DNA of 64,000 nucleotides from Chryseobacterium sp. G0162 (GTDB taxonomy: Bacteria; Bacteroidota; Bacteroidia; Flavobacteriales; Weeksellaceae): assembly GCF_003815715.1 (NCBI RefSeq), contig NZ_CP033922.1:682001-746000 (forward strand), in the 5' to 3' direction. The translations under genes were made by a program, and so were the position numbers. Positions 1 through 8,304 of this stretch are shown one piece after another. The notes under the pieces are model-generated. The model worked only from the letters and a program-made list of their open reading frames with translations, made no database searches and was not told the origin of the DNA. Position 1 is the stretch's first letter. Each line of letters starts with the position of its first letter.

Positions 1-309
1 ATAGGAATTTCATACGATGAAATTGAAAACCAAGGAATTTGGCTGCCTGTTTCAGACTACAAAATTAAGTATATTCGCCCAGCTTTATATGACCAAAAAT
101 TAGAAATTCACACGTATGTAAAAAAAATTCCAGGGGTAAGAATTGAATTTGAGTATGAAATTTACAATGAAGAGCATATTAAAATTACCGAAGCATCTAC
201 TACTCTTTTCTTTTTAGATGCTAAAACAAATAAAGTCATTAAATGCCCGGATTTCCTGATGGAGATGATTGAAGCAAATTGGGAGAAGCCAGGAGAAGAT
301 GAATTATAA
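1..309 (+). CDS. Acyl-CoA thioesterase, hotdog fold (partial, 5' end outside window)
   Basis: The reading frame is open from base 1 to a TAA at 307-309, so only the last 102 residues are visible. The fragment contains the central strand region typical of YbgC / 4-hydroxybenzoyl-CoA thioesterases (VSDYKIKYIRPALYDQKLEI, then a strand ending in STTLFFLDAKT). Family members hydrolyse acyl-CoA thioesters in the cytoplasm. The catalytic N-terminal Asp lies outside the window, so activity cannot be judged. pheA follows after a 128-base gap on the same strand. The family call is good; the substrate is unknown. Confidence 0.75.
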   Translation: MGISYDEIENQGIWLPVSDYKIKYIRPALYDQKLEIHTYVKKIPGVRIEFEYEIYNEEHIKITEASTTLFFLDAKTNKVIKCPDFLMEMIEANWEKPGEDEL

Positions 310-437
310 GAGTTCGTGATAAAAAATATGAGACAATAACTCTATCGCCAACGACTTTAAACCTTATTCCATCCTTTAACTTTCGAGTATAATTTGCACC
401 TTTGCATTTTTATTAACCTAAACCTTATATCAATATT

Positions 438-1286
438 ATGAAGATTGCATTTTTGGGGCCTCATGCCAGCTTTACCCAGCTTGCCGCTGCACAGCTCTTT
501 CCTGATGATGAGCTTTTACCACAGGCGAGCATTCTGGACTGTTTTGGAGCGGTAGAGAACGGGGATACACTCAAAGCTGTTGTTCCTTTGGAAAACTCTA
601 TAGAAGGCACTGTATCCATGACGCTGGATTATTTATATAAGACACCGTCTATTAAAATTGAAGCAGAAGCAGTAATGCCCATTGCCCACCACTTAATGAT
701 TCATCCTGAAAATTCTGTTGAGGAAATAGAAAGGATTTATTCACATCCACAGGCACTGGCTCAGAGCTTTCATTTTTTAGATACTCATTATAAAGAAATT
801 CCCAAACAGGATTTTTCTTCTACAGCCGCTGCCGCTAAGTTCGTTTCAGAGAATAAGGACACTAAAATTGCTGCAGTAGCCAATCAGTTTGCTGCTAACT
901 TATATGGTTTGAAAATTATCAATCGTAATATTCAGGATTTTGAACAGAATCATACCCGGTTTATCATCATTTCCAAACAGCAAAACAAATACGACAATAG
1001 CCAGCTGGAAACATTAGGAGAGAAATCAGGAATGCTCGTTACCCTTCCTGAAGATCATCCAGGAGGGTTACATCAAGTGCTGTCAGTTTTCGCATGGAGG
1101 AAAATGAACCTCAGCAAAATTGAATCCAGAACATTAAAAACCGGATTAGGTAATTATTTCTTTTTTATCAATGTGGAAGGCCCATGGAAGGATATCCTTC
1201 ACGGGAATGCCCTGAAGGAGCTTGAATCTATTAACGCAGAAGTAGATTTCCTTGGAAATTATAAAGAATTTCTTTTAGAAAGCTAA
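438..1286 (+). CDS. pheA: Prephenate dehydratase
   Basis: Converts prephenate to phenylpyruvate, the committed step of phenylalanine synthesis. At 282 residues it is the monofunctional form without a chorismate mutase domain. The catalytic domain spans about residues 1-180 and has the family motifs SHPQAL (102-107) and TRF (173-175, the conserved active-site threonine motif). A C-terminal ACT domain (about 198-275) with GGLHQVL and the ESR sequence at 229-231 is the site where phenylalanine binds for feedback inhibition in this family. The ATG start gives the usual MKIAFLGP opening. A strong terminator follows directly. Confidence 0.96.
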   Translation: MKIAFLGPHASFTQLAAAQLFPDDELLPQASILDCFGAVENGDTLKAVVPLENSIEGTVSMTLDYLYKTPSIKIEAEAVMPIAHHLMIHPENSVEEIERIYSHPQALAQSFHFLDTHYKEIPKQDFSSTAAAAKFVSENKDTKIAAVANQFAANLYGLKIINRNIQDFEQNHTRFIIISKQQNKYDNSQLETLGEKSGMLVTLPEDHPGGLHQVLSVFAWRKMNLSKIESRTLKTGLGNYFFFINVEGPWKDILHGNALKELESINAEVDFLGNYKEFLLES

Positions 1287-1314
1287 AAATAGTTACACAT
1301 ATCAACCCAAAACC

Positions 1315-1346
1315 AGCACTATTATCAAAATAATAGTGCTTTTTTA
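1315..1346 (+). terminator. Rho-independent terminator after pheA
   Basis: A perfect 11-bp stem (1315-1325 with 1330-1340) closes a 4-base loop and is followed by a run of T. It lies 29 bases after the pheA stop. Confidence 0.9.
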
Positions 1347-1611
1347 TTGAATTTTTTCAGTAAAAAATATTTTTTTTCATCATAAAGATCCTGAGAGCAA
1401 TAGCTTATAACTCAAAAAAAATAACCCACACAATAGGGATATTTATTTTTTCCAACCCTCTCAAATACACTAGTTTAGAAAAATAAAATAAAAATAACTC
1501 GTAATTAAAATATGTAATAATATATTCCAAAATATAAACATACGTTTAAAAATATTACATCATATTAATGTTAATTGTGAAAATTTCACAATTTAGAGTA
1601 TAATTTTATTG
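1347..1611. other. AT-rich intergenic stretch
   Basis: No coding potential, RNA gene or clear repeat is visible between the pheA terminator and the promoter box of the next gene. The sequence is very AT-rich. Confidence 0.5.
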
Positions 1612-1619
1612 TATATTTG
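1612..1619 (+). promoter_or_regulatory. Promoter -7 box (TAnnTTTG type)
   Basis: TATATTTG matches the Bacteroidota -7 consensus TAnnTTTG and lies 26 bases before the ATG at 1646. No clear -33 TTG was identified. Confidence 0.55.
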
Positions 1620-1645
1620 TTAGCAACTAAATAAAAATCTTGATC

Positions 1646-2353
1646 ATGAAAACTAAACTTTACAGCCTAATGTTGGCATGTGCAGCATTGCCATTATTTT
1701 CACAAGTAGGAATTAATACTAATGCCCCAACAGCAACACTGGATGTCAATGGGACAATGAGAGTTCGAGTTACCCCTCCTGCAGCTACAGTGACCGGATA
1801 TCAGATTTTAGCCCAGGACGCCGCCACTACTGAGGTATTTGCAATGGACCCACAGCTTTTAATAGGCGCCTCTAATACAAACACCTCTGTTTATGCTGCC
1901 AAAAAAACCGCTGGTATCAGTCTTTTAAGCCTTGGACTCTTTCCTTCCGGTTTTAGAGCAGTTAATTTCCTTGCAGCAGAAAGAACTCTTGGATCAGCAG
2001 CATTGTTCAATGATACCGATAATACTTATACAATTCCTTCTACAGGTGTTTATGCAATAGGATTCAGTTTCCGTTATGGAACAGGGCTACAAGCTTCTAT
2101 CTTAGCAAATAGCCCGGGAATTGGTATCGTAAGAACCAGAGCCGGAGTTGCTGCAACGATTGATAGCCGTGCTTTTAGTGGAGCCAACCTGGTATTGTTA
2201 AGTTTAACAATTTCTGAAAGTTCACTTAATTCAGCATATTCATTCCAGGCAGGTGACAAAGTTTCATTCGGACTTGTAGGATCTACCGCTCTTGACGTAG
2301 GATTACTAGGTTCCAGTATCGCTTCATTCTACATTTATAAAATATCCAATTAA
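1646..2353 (+). CDS. Exported protein, S74-peptidase-like N-terminal motif and C1q-like C-terminus
   Basis: A 235-residue protein with a signal peptide (MKTKLYSLMLACAALPLFSQ). The mature part opens with VGINTNAPTATLDVNG, a motif common in flavobacterial surface proteins that precede fibre or beta-helix regions. The C-terminal 130 residues (NTYTIPSTGVYAIGFSFRY onward) resemble a C1q/TNF-like jelly-roll. The ATG at 1646 is preferred over a TTG two codons upstream because the signal peptide then starts normally. It has its own promoter box and terminator, so it appears monocistronic. Role unknown; probably surface or extracellular. Confidence 0.75.
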   Translation: MKTKLYSLMLACAALPLFSQVGINTNAPTATLDVNGTMRVRVTPPAATVTGYQILAQDAATTEVFAMDPQLLIGASNTNTSVYAAKKTAGISLLSLGLFPSGFRAVNFLAAERTLGSAALFNDTDNTYTIPSTGVYAIGFSFRYGTGLQASILANSPGIGIVRTRAGVAATIDSRAFSGANLVLLSLTISESSLNSAYSFQAGDKVSFGLVGSTALDVGLLGSSIASFYIYKISN

Positions 2354-2386
2354 CAGAGACATATTGTTAGTTATCTATATCGTTAG

Positions 2387-2418
2387 CCCATCGCAATATA
2401 AGCGATGGGTTAATTTTT
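2387..2418 (+). terminator. Rho-independent terminator
   Basis: An 8-bp GC-rich stem (CCCATCGC with GCGATGGG, 2387-2409) is followed by TTAATTTTT. It ends the exported-protein gene. Confidence 0.85.
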
Positions 2419-2459
2419 AATACCATTTAAATTTCTTTATATTTGATAAAAACTAAATA

Positions 2460-4691
2460 ATGAATGAATATCTTGCGGTGATCCTGATTGTAGTTATTGC
2501 CATTATTTTCAACAACCTGAATACCAAAATCAGGAAACTTGAAAAAGAGGTATCAGATCTTAATTCCAAAATCAATAAAAAAGCACTACAACCTGAAGCA
2601 CCTCAGGAAACAACTCATGCTGAAGAAATCTTTACTCCAGCACAAACCCAAGTTCACGAACCTCCAAGGGAAGTTATCACTCCTGGTGAAAACGCGCAGC
2701 CCTCTACAACCATTCAAAAAGACTGGATCAGTCCTGTTTTTGATTTTTTAAAACAAAATATTCTTACCGTAATTGGTATTTTCACTTTAGTTCTGGGAAT
2801 AGGCTACTTTGTAAAATATGCCATTGATAAAAACTGGATCGGAGAAACCGCAAGATCAGGAATTGGGCTTTGTACCGGAGCTGCCATTATACTTACAGGG
2901 CATTTTCTCAGAAAAAATTACAAAATATTTGCCTCCATCATTACCGGAGGCGGAATTGCCGTTTTATATTTCACAACCACCATTGCTTTCAGAGAATATC
3001 ATCTTTTCACCCAGAATACAGCCTTTGTGATTACTTCAATCATTACCGCAGTTTCTATTGCTCTATCTTACTATTACAAAAGTGAAGTTTTAATTATCTT
3101 TTCATTAATAGGTGGATTTACAGCACCTCTGATGATTAGCACAAGAGAAAGCAATTATTTATTCCTTTTTACTTATCTGACTTTATTAAATATAGGTATG
3201 TTGGTTGCGGCCTTCCTACAACACTGGAAAAGCGTTGGATGGACCGCCTATATTTTCACCAGTATTTATCTTTTGTACTGGACTATAGATCTGCCTGAAC
3301 TTTTGAGCATTGCTTTTTATATTATCAATTATATTATTTTTTACATTTTTGCCCTTCAGGATTACTTCAGGAAAAACGAACTTTCGGTACCCGATATTTT
3401 AATGCTTGCCTTTATTAACTGCTCAAGTATTATAGGACTGACTTATATCTTCAATGAATTACAGTATGAACCTGTCATTATTTTCCCTCTTATTTTTGCC
3501 TTGGTAAATGCTATCCTTCTTTTCAGAGAATATGGAAAAAGAAATTTTAAAACTCCTTTTTCTGTTTTTGCCGGAATAACAGTCAGCCTGATTACAATAG
3601 CTGTTGCTTTACAGTTTAAAGCTCATCTTATAACCAGTGTTTGGGCTATAGAAGCTACCCTGCTTCTTTTTATATGGAAAAAAACAGGGTATAAAATTTT
3701 CAAAACCTGTTTTCATATTCTTTTTCCATTGGTCATTTTCGCACAGCTTATTACCTGGTGTGAGTATTATAATACCAAAAACCTCAGCATCATATTCAAT
3801 CCTGTATTTTTAACCAGCCTGGTAACCATTCTTTCCATCGGGATCAACTTATATTTATTAAAAGATACCCGTGAAAAAGCAGAATCAGAAACCAAAACTT
3901 TTTTTGAAGATCTAACTACAGCAGCAAGCTATGGAGTTATTTATACAGCCCTTCTTCTTGAAATCATTTATCATATTAATACCATGCCCTGGGCTGCAAT
4001 TACCAGTGTAGGATTATTATACAGCATCTGTTATATTTTTATATTGTTGCTTTTCAGAAAAAAACTAAGCCTTGCTCATGATCTACAAACAGGGCTGATC
4101 TATCTGTTTCTTTTCCTTATTATGATTAATATTTCTGTTTCCACCTCATCAGTAGTTACAGATATTTTATCGAAACAGCTTCCAAACAGTTTTTATCTCT
4201 TACATTTACTTCAATGGATCCCTTTTATATATGTATGTATAAAAATCATTCCTGATACAAAATTCCATCAGTCTAAAATATCATATTGGATCATTTCTCT
4301 GGCGTTCGTTGTCTCAATCAGCTGTGAGCTACATCATTTATACGTATTAGCCAATTCTCACCATGTGACAGACTCCTATCCTGTGAAAAATCATTTCAAT
4401 ATCCTTTACCTTCCTATCATCTGGGCCCTCCTAGCCAGTATATTTATTTATATAGGATTAAGAAAAAACATTCAGGAATACAACAAGATTGGGTTTACTC
4501 TGATTGGTTTAATGGTGTTAAAACTTTATGGTTACGATGTATGGCAAATGGATAACATTTCAAGAATCAGTGCGTTTATTGCCCTTGGAATTATTTTGCT
4601 GTTAAGTTCATTCACTTTCCAGCGCGTTAAGAATATTATCAAAAATATGGTTGACACAAAAGAAAAAAGCGAAGAGAATAAGGATTTATAA
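2460..4691 (+). CDS. DUF2339 multi-pass membrane protein
   Basis: A 743-residue integral membrane protein. It starts with one TM segment and a short coiled coil (KIRKLEKEVSDLNSKI), then a Pro/Glu/Gln-rich linker to about residue 85, and then roughly twenty hydrophobic helices to the C-terminus, which ends in a charged tail. This arrangement is that of DUF2339. The biochemical role of the family is not established. The gene lies between terminator-bounded neighbours and is probably transcribed alone. ATG at 2460 gives the conventional N-terminus. Confidence 0.88.
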   Translation: MNEYLAVILIVVIAIIFNNLNTKIRKLEKEVSDLNSKINKKALQPEAPQETTHAEEIFTPAQTQVHEPPREVITPGENAQPSTTIQKDWISPVFDFLKQNILTVIGIFTLVLGIGYFVKYAIDKNWIGETARSGIGLCTGAAIILTGHFLRKNYKIFASIITGGGIAVLYFTTTIAFREYHLFTQNTAFVITSIITAVSIALSYYYKSEVLIIFSLIGGFTAPLMISTRESNYLFLFTYLTLLNIGMLVAAFLQHWKSVGWTAYIFTSIYLLYWTIDLPELLSIAFYIINYIIFYIFALQDYFRKNELSVPDILMLAFINCSSIIGLTYIFNELQYEPVIIFPLIFALVNAILLFREYGKRNFKTPFSVFAGITVSLITIAVALQFKAHLITSVWAIEATLLLFIWKKTGYKIFKTCFHILFPLVIFAQLITWCEYYNTKNLSIIFNPVFLTSLVTILSIGINLYLLKDTREKAESETKTFFEDLTTAASYGVIYTALLLEIIYHINTMPWAAITSVGLLYSICYIFILLLFRKKLSLAHDLQTGLIYLFLFLIMINISVSTSSVVTDILSKQLPNSFYLLHLLQWIPFIYVCIKIIPDTKFHQSKISYWIISLAFVVSISCELHHLYVLANSHHVTDSYPVKNHFNILYLPIIWALLASIFIYIGLRKNIQEYNKIGFTLIGLMVLKLYGYDVWQMDNISRISAFIALGIILLLSSFTFQRVKNIIKNMVDTKEKSEENKDL

Positions 4692-4804
4692 TGAGACTAA
4701 AAGTTTTTATCTCTAAATAAAATTTAAAACATTTCAATATTTAATTCACATTTTATAAAAAATAACTATATTTATCACGTTTTTAACAGTTACATATTCT
4801 GATT

Positions 4805-5224
4805 ATGAAAAAATTACTCTATTCTTTTTTAATACTTTCATCTGCAACTTTATTTGCACAAAAAAAGCTTGCAGTTGCTGATAATATCATTGGAACTGAA
4901 GACCTGTTCAAATCGAATGCCGCTCAGATGCAGGTCCTGAAAGTTTATAACAATGCAGCAAGCCTTCCTGCCAATTTAAAAAAATACAGTTCTGTTTTTA
5001 CAAACGGAGTTACTGTATATAAATTCAAGAGCAGTAATGGACTTGATAGAATGACATTAGCCCAGCTGAATAAGCAAAATGACATCCCTGCCAACAATTC
5101 TGTTTTCATTGACGACCAAGAATTTACAGATTCATCTACTAAAATATTCACGTCAATTATGGAAAAGACAGAAAAAAAGGATTACAACGGAAAGCCAACT
5201 TATTTTATCTATACAACGAAGTAA
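4805..5224 (+). CDS. Small exported protein of unknown function
   Basis: 139 residues with a signal peptide (MKKLLYSFLILSSATLFAQ) of the flavobacterial type ending in FAQ. The mature part (about 120 residues) has no recognised domain, no cysteines and a mixed alpha/beta look. It is convergent with rarA and shares a bidirectional terminator with it. Function not assignable from sequence. Confidence 0.75.
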   Translation: MKKLLYSFLILSSATLFAQKKLAVADNIIGTEDLFKSNAAQMQVLKVYNNAASLPANLKKYSSVFTNGVTVYKFKSSNGLDRMTLAQLNKQNDIPANNSVFIDDQEFTDSSTKIFTSIMEKTEKKDYNGKPTYFIYTTK

Positions 5225-5241
5225 TTTTAAACAATATAAAA

Positions 5242-5270
5242 AAAGGATAGCGTTTTTCATGCTATCCTTT
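5242..5270. terminator. Bidirectional terminator between convergent genes
   Basis: A 10-bp stem (AAAGGATAGC with GCTATCCTTT) has A-rich sequence before and T-rich sequence after. It can serve both the exported-protein gene (+) and rarA (-). Confidence 0.85.
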
Positions 5271-5275
5271 TCTAT

Positions 5276-6553
5276 TTAATATTTTTTTCCCCACTTCTTT
5301 TTCAGTTCTTCATAGATCTTTTTTTCTGTGGAATTATTTCCAGGTTCATACAGTTTTACCTCTCTAATTTCCTGAGGAAGGAAATCCTGCTCTACAAAGT
5401 TTCCTTCATAGGAATGGGCATACTTATATTCTTTTCCATAATCCAGATCCTTCATCAACTTGGTCGGAGCATTTCTTAAATGAAGAGGTACAGGTAAATT
5501 TCCCGTTTGCTTTACTAAAGCCATTGCTTCATTAATAGCCATATACGCAGAATTACTCTTAGGAGAGACAGCAAGATACACAGCCGTTTCGCTTAGAATA
5601 ATTCTTGCCTCAGGATTTCCGATCACATTGATAGCCTGAAAACAGTTATTGGCAATCACCAGCGCATTAGGATTGGCCAGCCCAATATCTTCTGCTGCCA
5701 GAATCAGCATTCTTCTTGCAATAAACTTAATATCTTCTCCTCCAACAAGCATTCTCGCCAACCAATATACCGCTCCGTTTGGATCACCTCCACGCATTGA
5801 TTTAATGAAAGCAGAGATAATATCATAATGCTGCTCACCATTCTTATCATACAACGCCATGGTTTCCTGCAGGACTTCCAGTACATCTGAGTTAATAATC
5901 TCCTTGGTGTCTGTATTTTTATACTGATTCAAAACCAGTTCTACGGAATTAATCAGTTTTCTGGCATCTCCTCCTGAATATTGGATAAGGGCTTCTTTTT
6001 CAAGAATTTTAAAATCTGTTCCTTCGTCTTTATTATATCTCTCGGAAGCAATATCAATAAGTTCCTCAAGTTTTTCATAGCTTAAAGCTTTCAGAACATA
6101 AACCTGGCTTCTGGATAACAAAGCAGAAACAACTTCAAAACTTGGATTTTCTGTCGTAGCTCCTATCAAAACGATCCAGCCTTTTTCTACAGCATGCAAC
6201 AACGAATCCTGCTGGGATTTATTGAAACGATGAATCTCATCAATAAATAAAATGGGAGATTTTCCGGAAAATAAATTCTGTTTTTTAGCATCTTCAATTA
6301 CATCGCGAACATCTTTCACTCCTGAAGAAACAGCAGAAAGCTTATAAAACTTCCTTCCTGAGCTTTCGGAAATAATTTCTGCCAGCGTAGTCTTTCCTGT
6401 TCCCGGAGGTCCCCAAAAGATCAGAGAATTCAGGCTATTGTTTTCGATCATTTTTCTGATCGTCCCTTTTTCGCCGGTAAGATGTTCCTGCCCCAAAACT
6501 TCGTCCAGGGTTTTAGGTCTTAATTTCTCGGCTAATGGAATATTTTGATTCAA
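5276..6553 (-). CDS. rarA: Replication-associated recombination protein A (AAA+ ATPase)
   Basis: A 425-residue clamp-loader-like AAA+ ATPase of the RarA/MgsA/WRNIP1 family, which acts at stalled replication forks. Walker A is GPPGTGKT (residues 48-55), Walker B with the DEIH box lies at 104-107, and sensor 1 GATTENPSF follows. The C-terminal part (MRGGDPNGAVYWLARML, EDIGLANPNAL) is the family's tetramerisation/helical domain. The length is normal for the family. It is divergent from yidD; a TAATTTTG box on the minus strand (6611-6618) may be its promoter. Confidence 0.96.
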   Translation of the reverse strand: MNQNIPLAEKLRPKTLDEVLGQEHLTGEKGTIRKMIENNSLNSLIFWGPPGTGKTTLAEIISESSGRKFYKLSAVSSGVKDVRDVIEDAKKQNLFSGKSPILFIDEIHRFNKSQQDSLLHAVEKGWIVLIGATTENPSFEVVSALLSRSQVYVLKALSYEKLEELIDIASERYNKDEGTDFKILEKEALIQYSGGDARKLINSVELVLNQYKNTDTKEIINSDVLEVLQETMALYDKNGEQHYDIISAFIKSMRGGDPNGAVYWLARMLVGGEDIKFIARRMLILAAEDIGLANPNALVIANNCFQAINVIGNPEARIILSETAVYLAVSPKSNSAYMAINEAMALVKQTGNLPVPLHLRNAPTKLMKDLDYGKEYKYAHSYEGNFVEQDFLPQEIREVKLYEPGNNSTEKKIYEELKKKWGKKY

Positions 6554-6641
6554 AGTACTTTTATTTTTTTAAGATCAATATTTCAGATTTCTAAGCTCTG
6601 AAACTTCTAACAAAATTAAACTAATTTTCATTTTTTTACCC

Positions 6642-6649
6642 TATTTTTG
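6642..6649 (+). promoter_or_regulatory. Promoter -7 box before yidD
   Basis: TATTTTTG fits TAnnTTTG. It lies only 7 bases before the TTG start of yidD at 6657, so either the transcript is nearly leaderless or translation starts at the ATG at 6693. Confidence 0.5.
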
Positions 6650-6656
6650 CATTGTT

Positions 6657-6908
6657 TTGAAACTTACATTCAATAAAATCATTACATTTCCTATGGTAAT
6701 TTTGATAAAATTTTACCAATGGTTCATCTCGCCCCTACTTCCTAAAAATTGCCGTTACGAACCTACTTGCTCTCATTATATGATAGAGTCTTTACGGGTT
6801 CATGGTCTATTTAAAGGTTTCTGGCTGGGATTTAAAAGGATTTTAAGATGTCATCCGTGGGGAGGAAGTGGCTACGATCCTGTTCCACCAAAACATAAGC
6901 ATCCATAA
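6657..6908 (+). CDS. yidD: Membrane protein insertion efficiency factor YidD
   Basis: An 83-residue protein with the complete YidD signature: [20 protein letters not shown], an [12 protein letters not shown] tail and conserved cysteines. YidD is a small peripheral membrane protein that aids YidC-dependent insertion. The TTG start gives a 12-residue lead of the length seen in relatives; the in-frame ATG at 6693 would trim the amphipathic N-terminus. It lies 30 bases upstream of lgt on the same strand, so the two are probably co-transcribed. Confidence 0.92.
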   Translation: MKLTFNKIITFPMVILIKFYQWFISPLLPKNCRYEPTCSHYMIESLRVHGLFKGFWLGFKRILRCHPWGGSGYDPVPPKHKHP

Positions 6909-6938
6909 AAAATAACAAACTATTAAATCAATAGAAAA

Positions 6939-8207
6939 ATGAGTACTACTTTTTTCAGAATTTACCTTGTCATATTTGCATTGGTTACCCAGTGCCTTTT
7001 TGCACAGGAGTACCCTGGAGGTTTATCTGATGGGACTTTAGATATCAATGGCAACAATACTCCAGTAAAGATCTATTCTACGACAGAGTTAGGAGACCTT
7101 GCAGCATTTCCTGACAGGGAGATTAAAGACAATGTTCTTGTTATCCTTAACGAATCTAATTTTGAGCCTGCTTACTATACCTATGGTGCTTCAACACTGG
7201 CAAGATTCAAAGACTCCCAATACCAATTTTTTGATAAGAACTTTAAACTCATCAATACCCCTCCTACCAAAGACAATATCACAACATTCAAATATGCTGT
7301 AAAGTCTGCAAAACCTATTGCTGAGGCGGATAAAGTAGAACTTAAAACATCCTTTAAAATATGGGACCCTTCAAAGGGTATTAATATTGGGATATTTACA
7401 TTACACTTCTACAGCTTAATGTTTGTTTTCGCATTTGGTTTCGGATATATTTTAATGACAAGGATCTTTAAGATTGACAATGTTAACCAAAAATACCTTG
7501 AACCTCTTTTCACATGGACATTGATAGGAACGATCCTGGGAGCAAGATTAGGACACGTTATTTTTTATCAGCCAGAACTGTTTAAAGAAGATTTCTGGAG
7601 TGTATTTTTACCTATCAGTACCAAAAACGGTCTCAAATTCACCGGGTTCTCCGGATTGGCAAGCCACGGGGCAACCATAGCCTTAATTCTTACCACTCTT
7701 TATTATTCATATAAAATTATCAAAAAAAATCCTTTCTGGGTATATGACAGATTAGGAATCGTGGTAGCTTTAGGAGGTGCCTTTGTAAGAATGGGAAACT
7801 TCTTCAATTCTGAAATTGTAGGAAAACCAGCTGATCCAAACTCTCCGTTTGCTTTACTGTTTCCACAACAAAGCAGCGAATATGGGCTTACAGTTCCACG
7901 TTATCCGAGCCAGTTATTTGAAGCAGTAGGATATGTTGCCCTGTTCATTTTATTATGGATTCTTTATAGAAAAACTAATAAAAAATACCAGCAAGGATGG
8001 CTATTCGGACTATTCTTTATCATTCTTTGGGCGATCAGATTCTTTGTAGAATTCCTGAAAGAACCTCAAGGTGATGAATTTATTCAGATCGGTGGTTTAA
8101 ATACGGGGCAGGTTCTGTCTATCCCTTTTATGATTGCTGGGGTAATTATCATGATTGTTTCCAAAAAATTTAAAATTACGGAAGCAGAAAACGAGAAACC
8201 TGAATAA
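6939..8207 (+). CDS. lgt: Prolipoprotein diacylglyceryl transferase with N-terminal secreted extension
   Basis: Transfers diacylglycerol from phosphatidylglycerol to the lipobox cysteine of prolipoproteins. The Lgt core occupies about residues 146-415, with SHGATI (His243) and RMGNFFNSEIVG (Arg284 region), both family hallmarks, and several TM helices. The protein is 422 residues against about 270-290 in most bacteria. The surplus is an N-terminal signal peptide ending in FAQ (about 1-22) followed by a roughly 120-residue extracytoplasmic segment of unknown fold. It follows yidD closely. Confidence 0.93.
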   Translation: MSTTFFRIYLVIFALVTQCLFAQEYPGGLSDGTLDINGNNTPVKIYSTTELGDLAAFPDREIKDNVLVILNESNFEPAYYTYGASTLARFKDSQYQFFDKNFKLINTPPTKDNITTFKYAVKSAKPIAEADKVELKTSFKIWDPSKGINIGIFTLHFYSLMFVFAFGFGYILMTRIFKIDNVNQKYLEPLFTWTLIGTILGARLGHVIFYQPELFKEDFWSVFLPISTKNGLKFTGFSGLASHGATIALILTTLYYSYKIIKKNPFWVYDRLGIVVALGGAFVRMGNFFNSEIVGKPADPNSPFALLFPQQSSEYGLTVPRYPSQLFEAVGYVALFILLWILYRKTNKKYQQGWLFGLFFIILWAIRFFVEFLKEPQGDEFIQIGGLNTGQVLSIPFMIAGVIIMIVSKKFKITEAENEKPE

Positions 8208-8245
8208 AATAAATAGAACATCTAATCAATCTTGATTTAAAATAT

Positions 8246-8280
8246 AAAAGGCAAATTTGTAAATTACAGATTTGCCTTTT
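8246..8280. terminator. Bidirectional terminator between lgt and nnr
   Basis: A long stem (AAAAGGCAAAT with ATTTGCCTTTT, extended by TGT/ACA) is flanked by A and T runs between two convergent genes. Confidence 0.85.
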
Positions 8281-8304
8281 TTACGTTTAAGCTTTAATTT
8301 ATGT

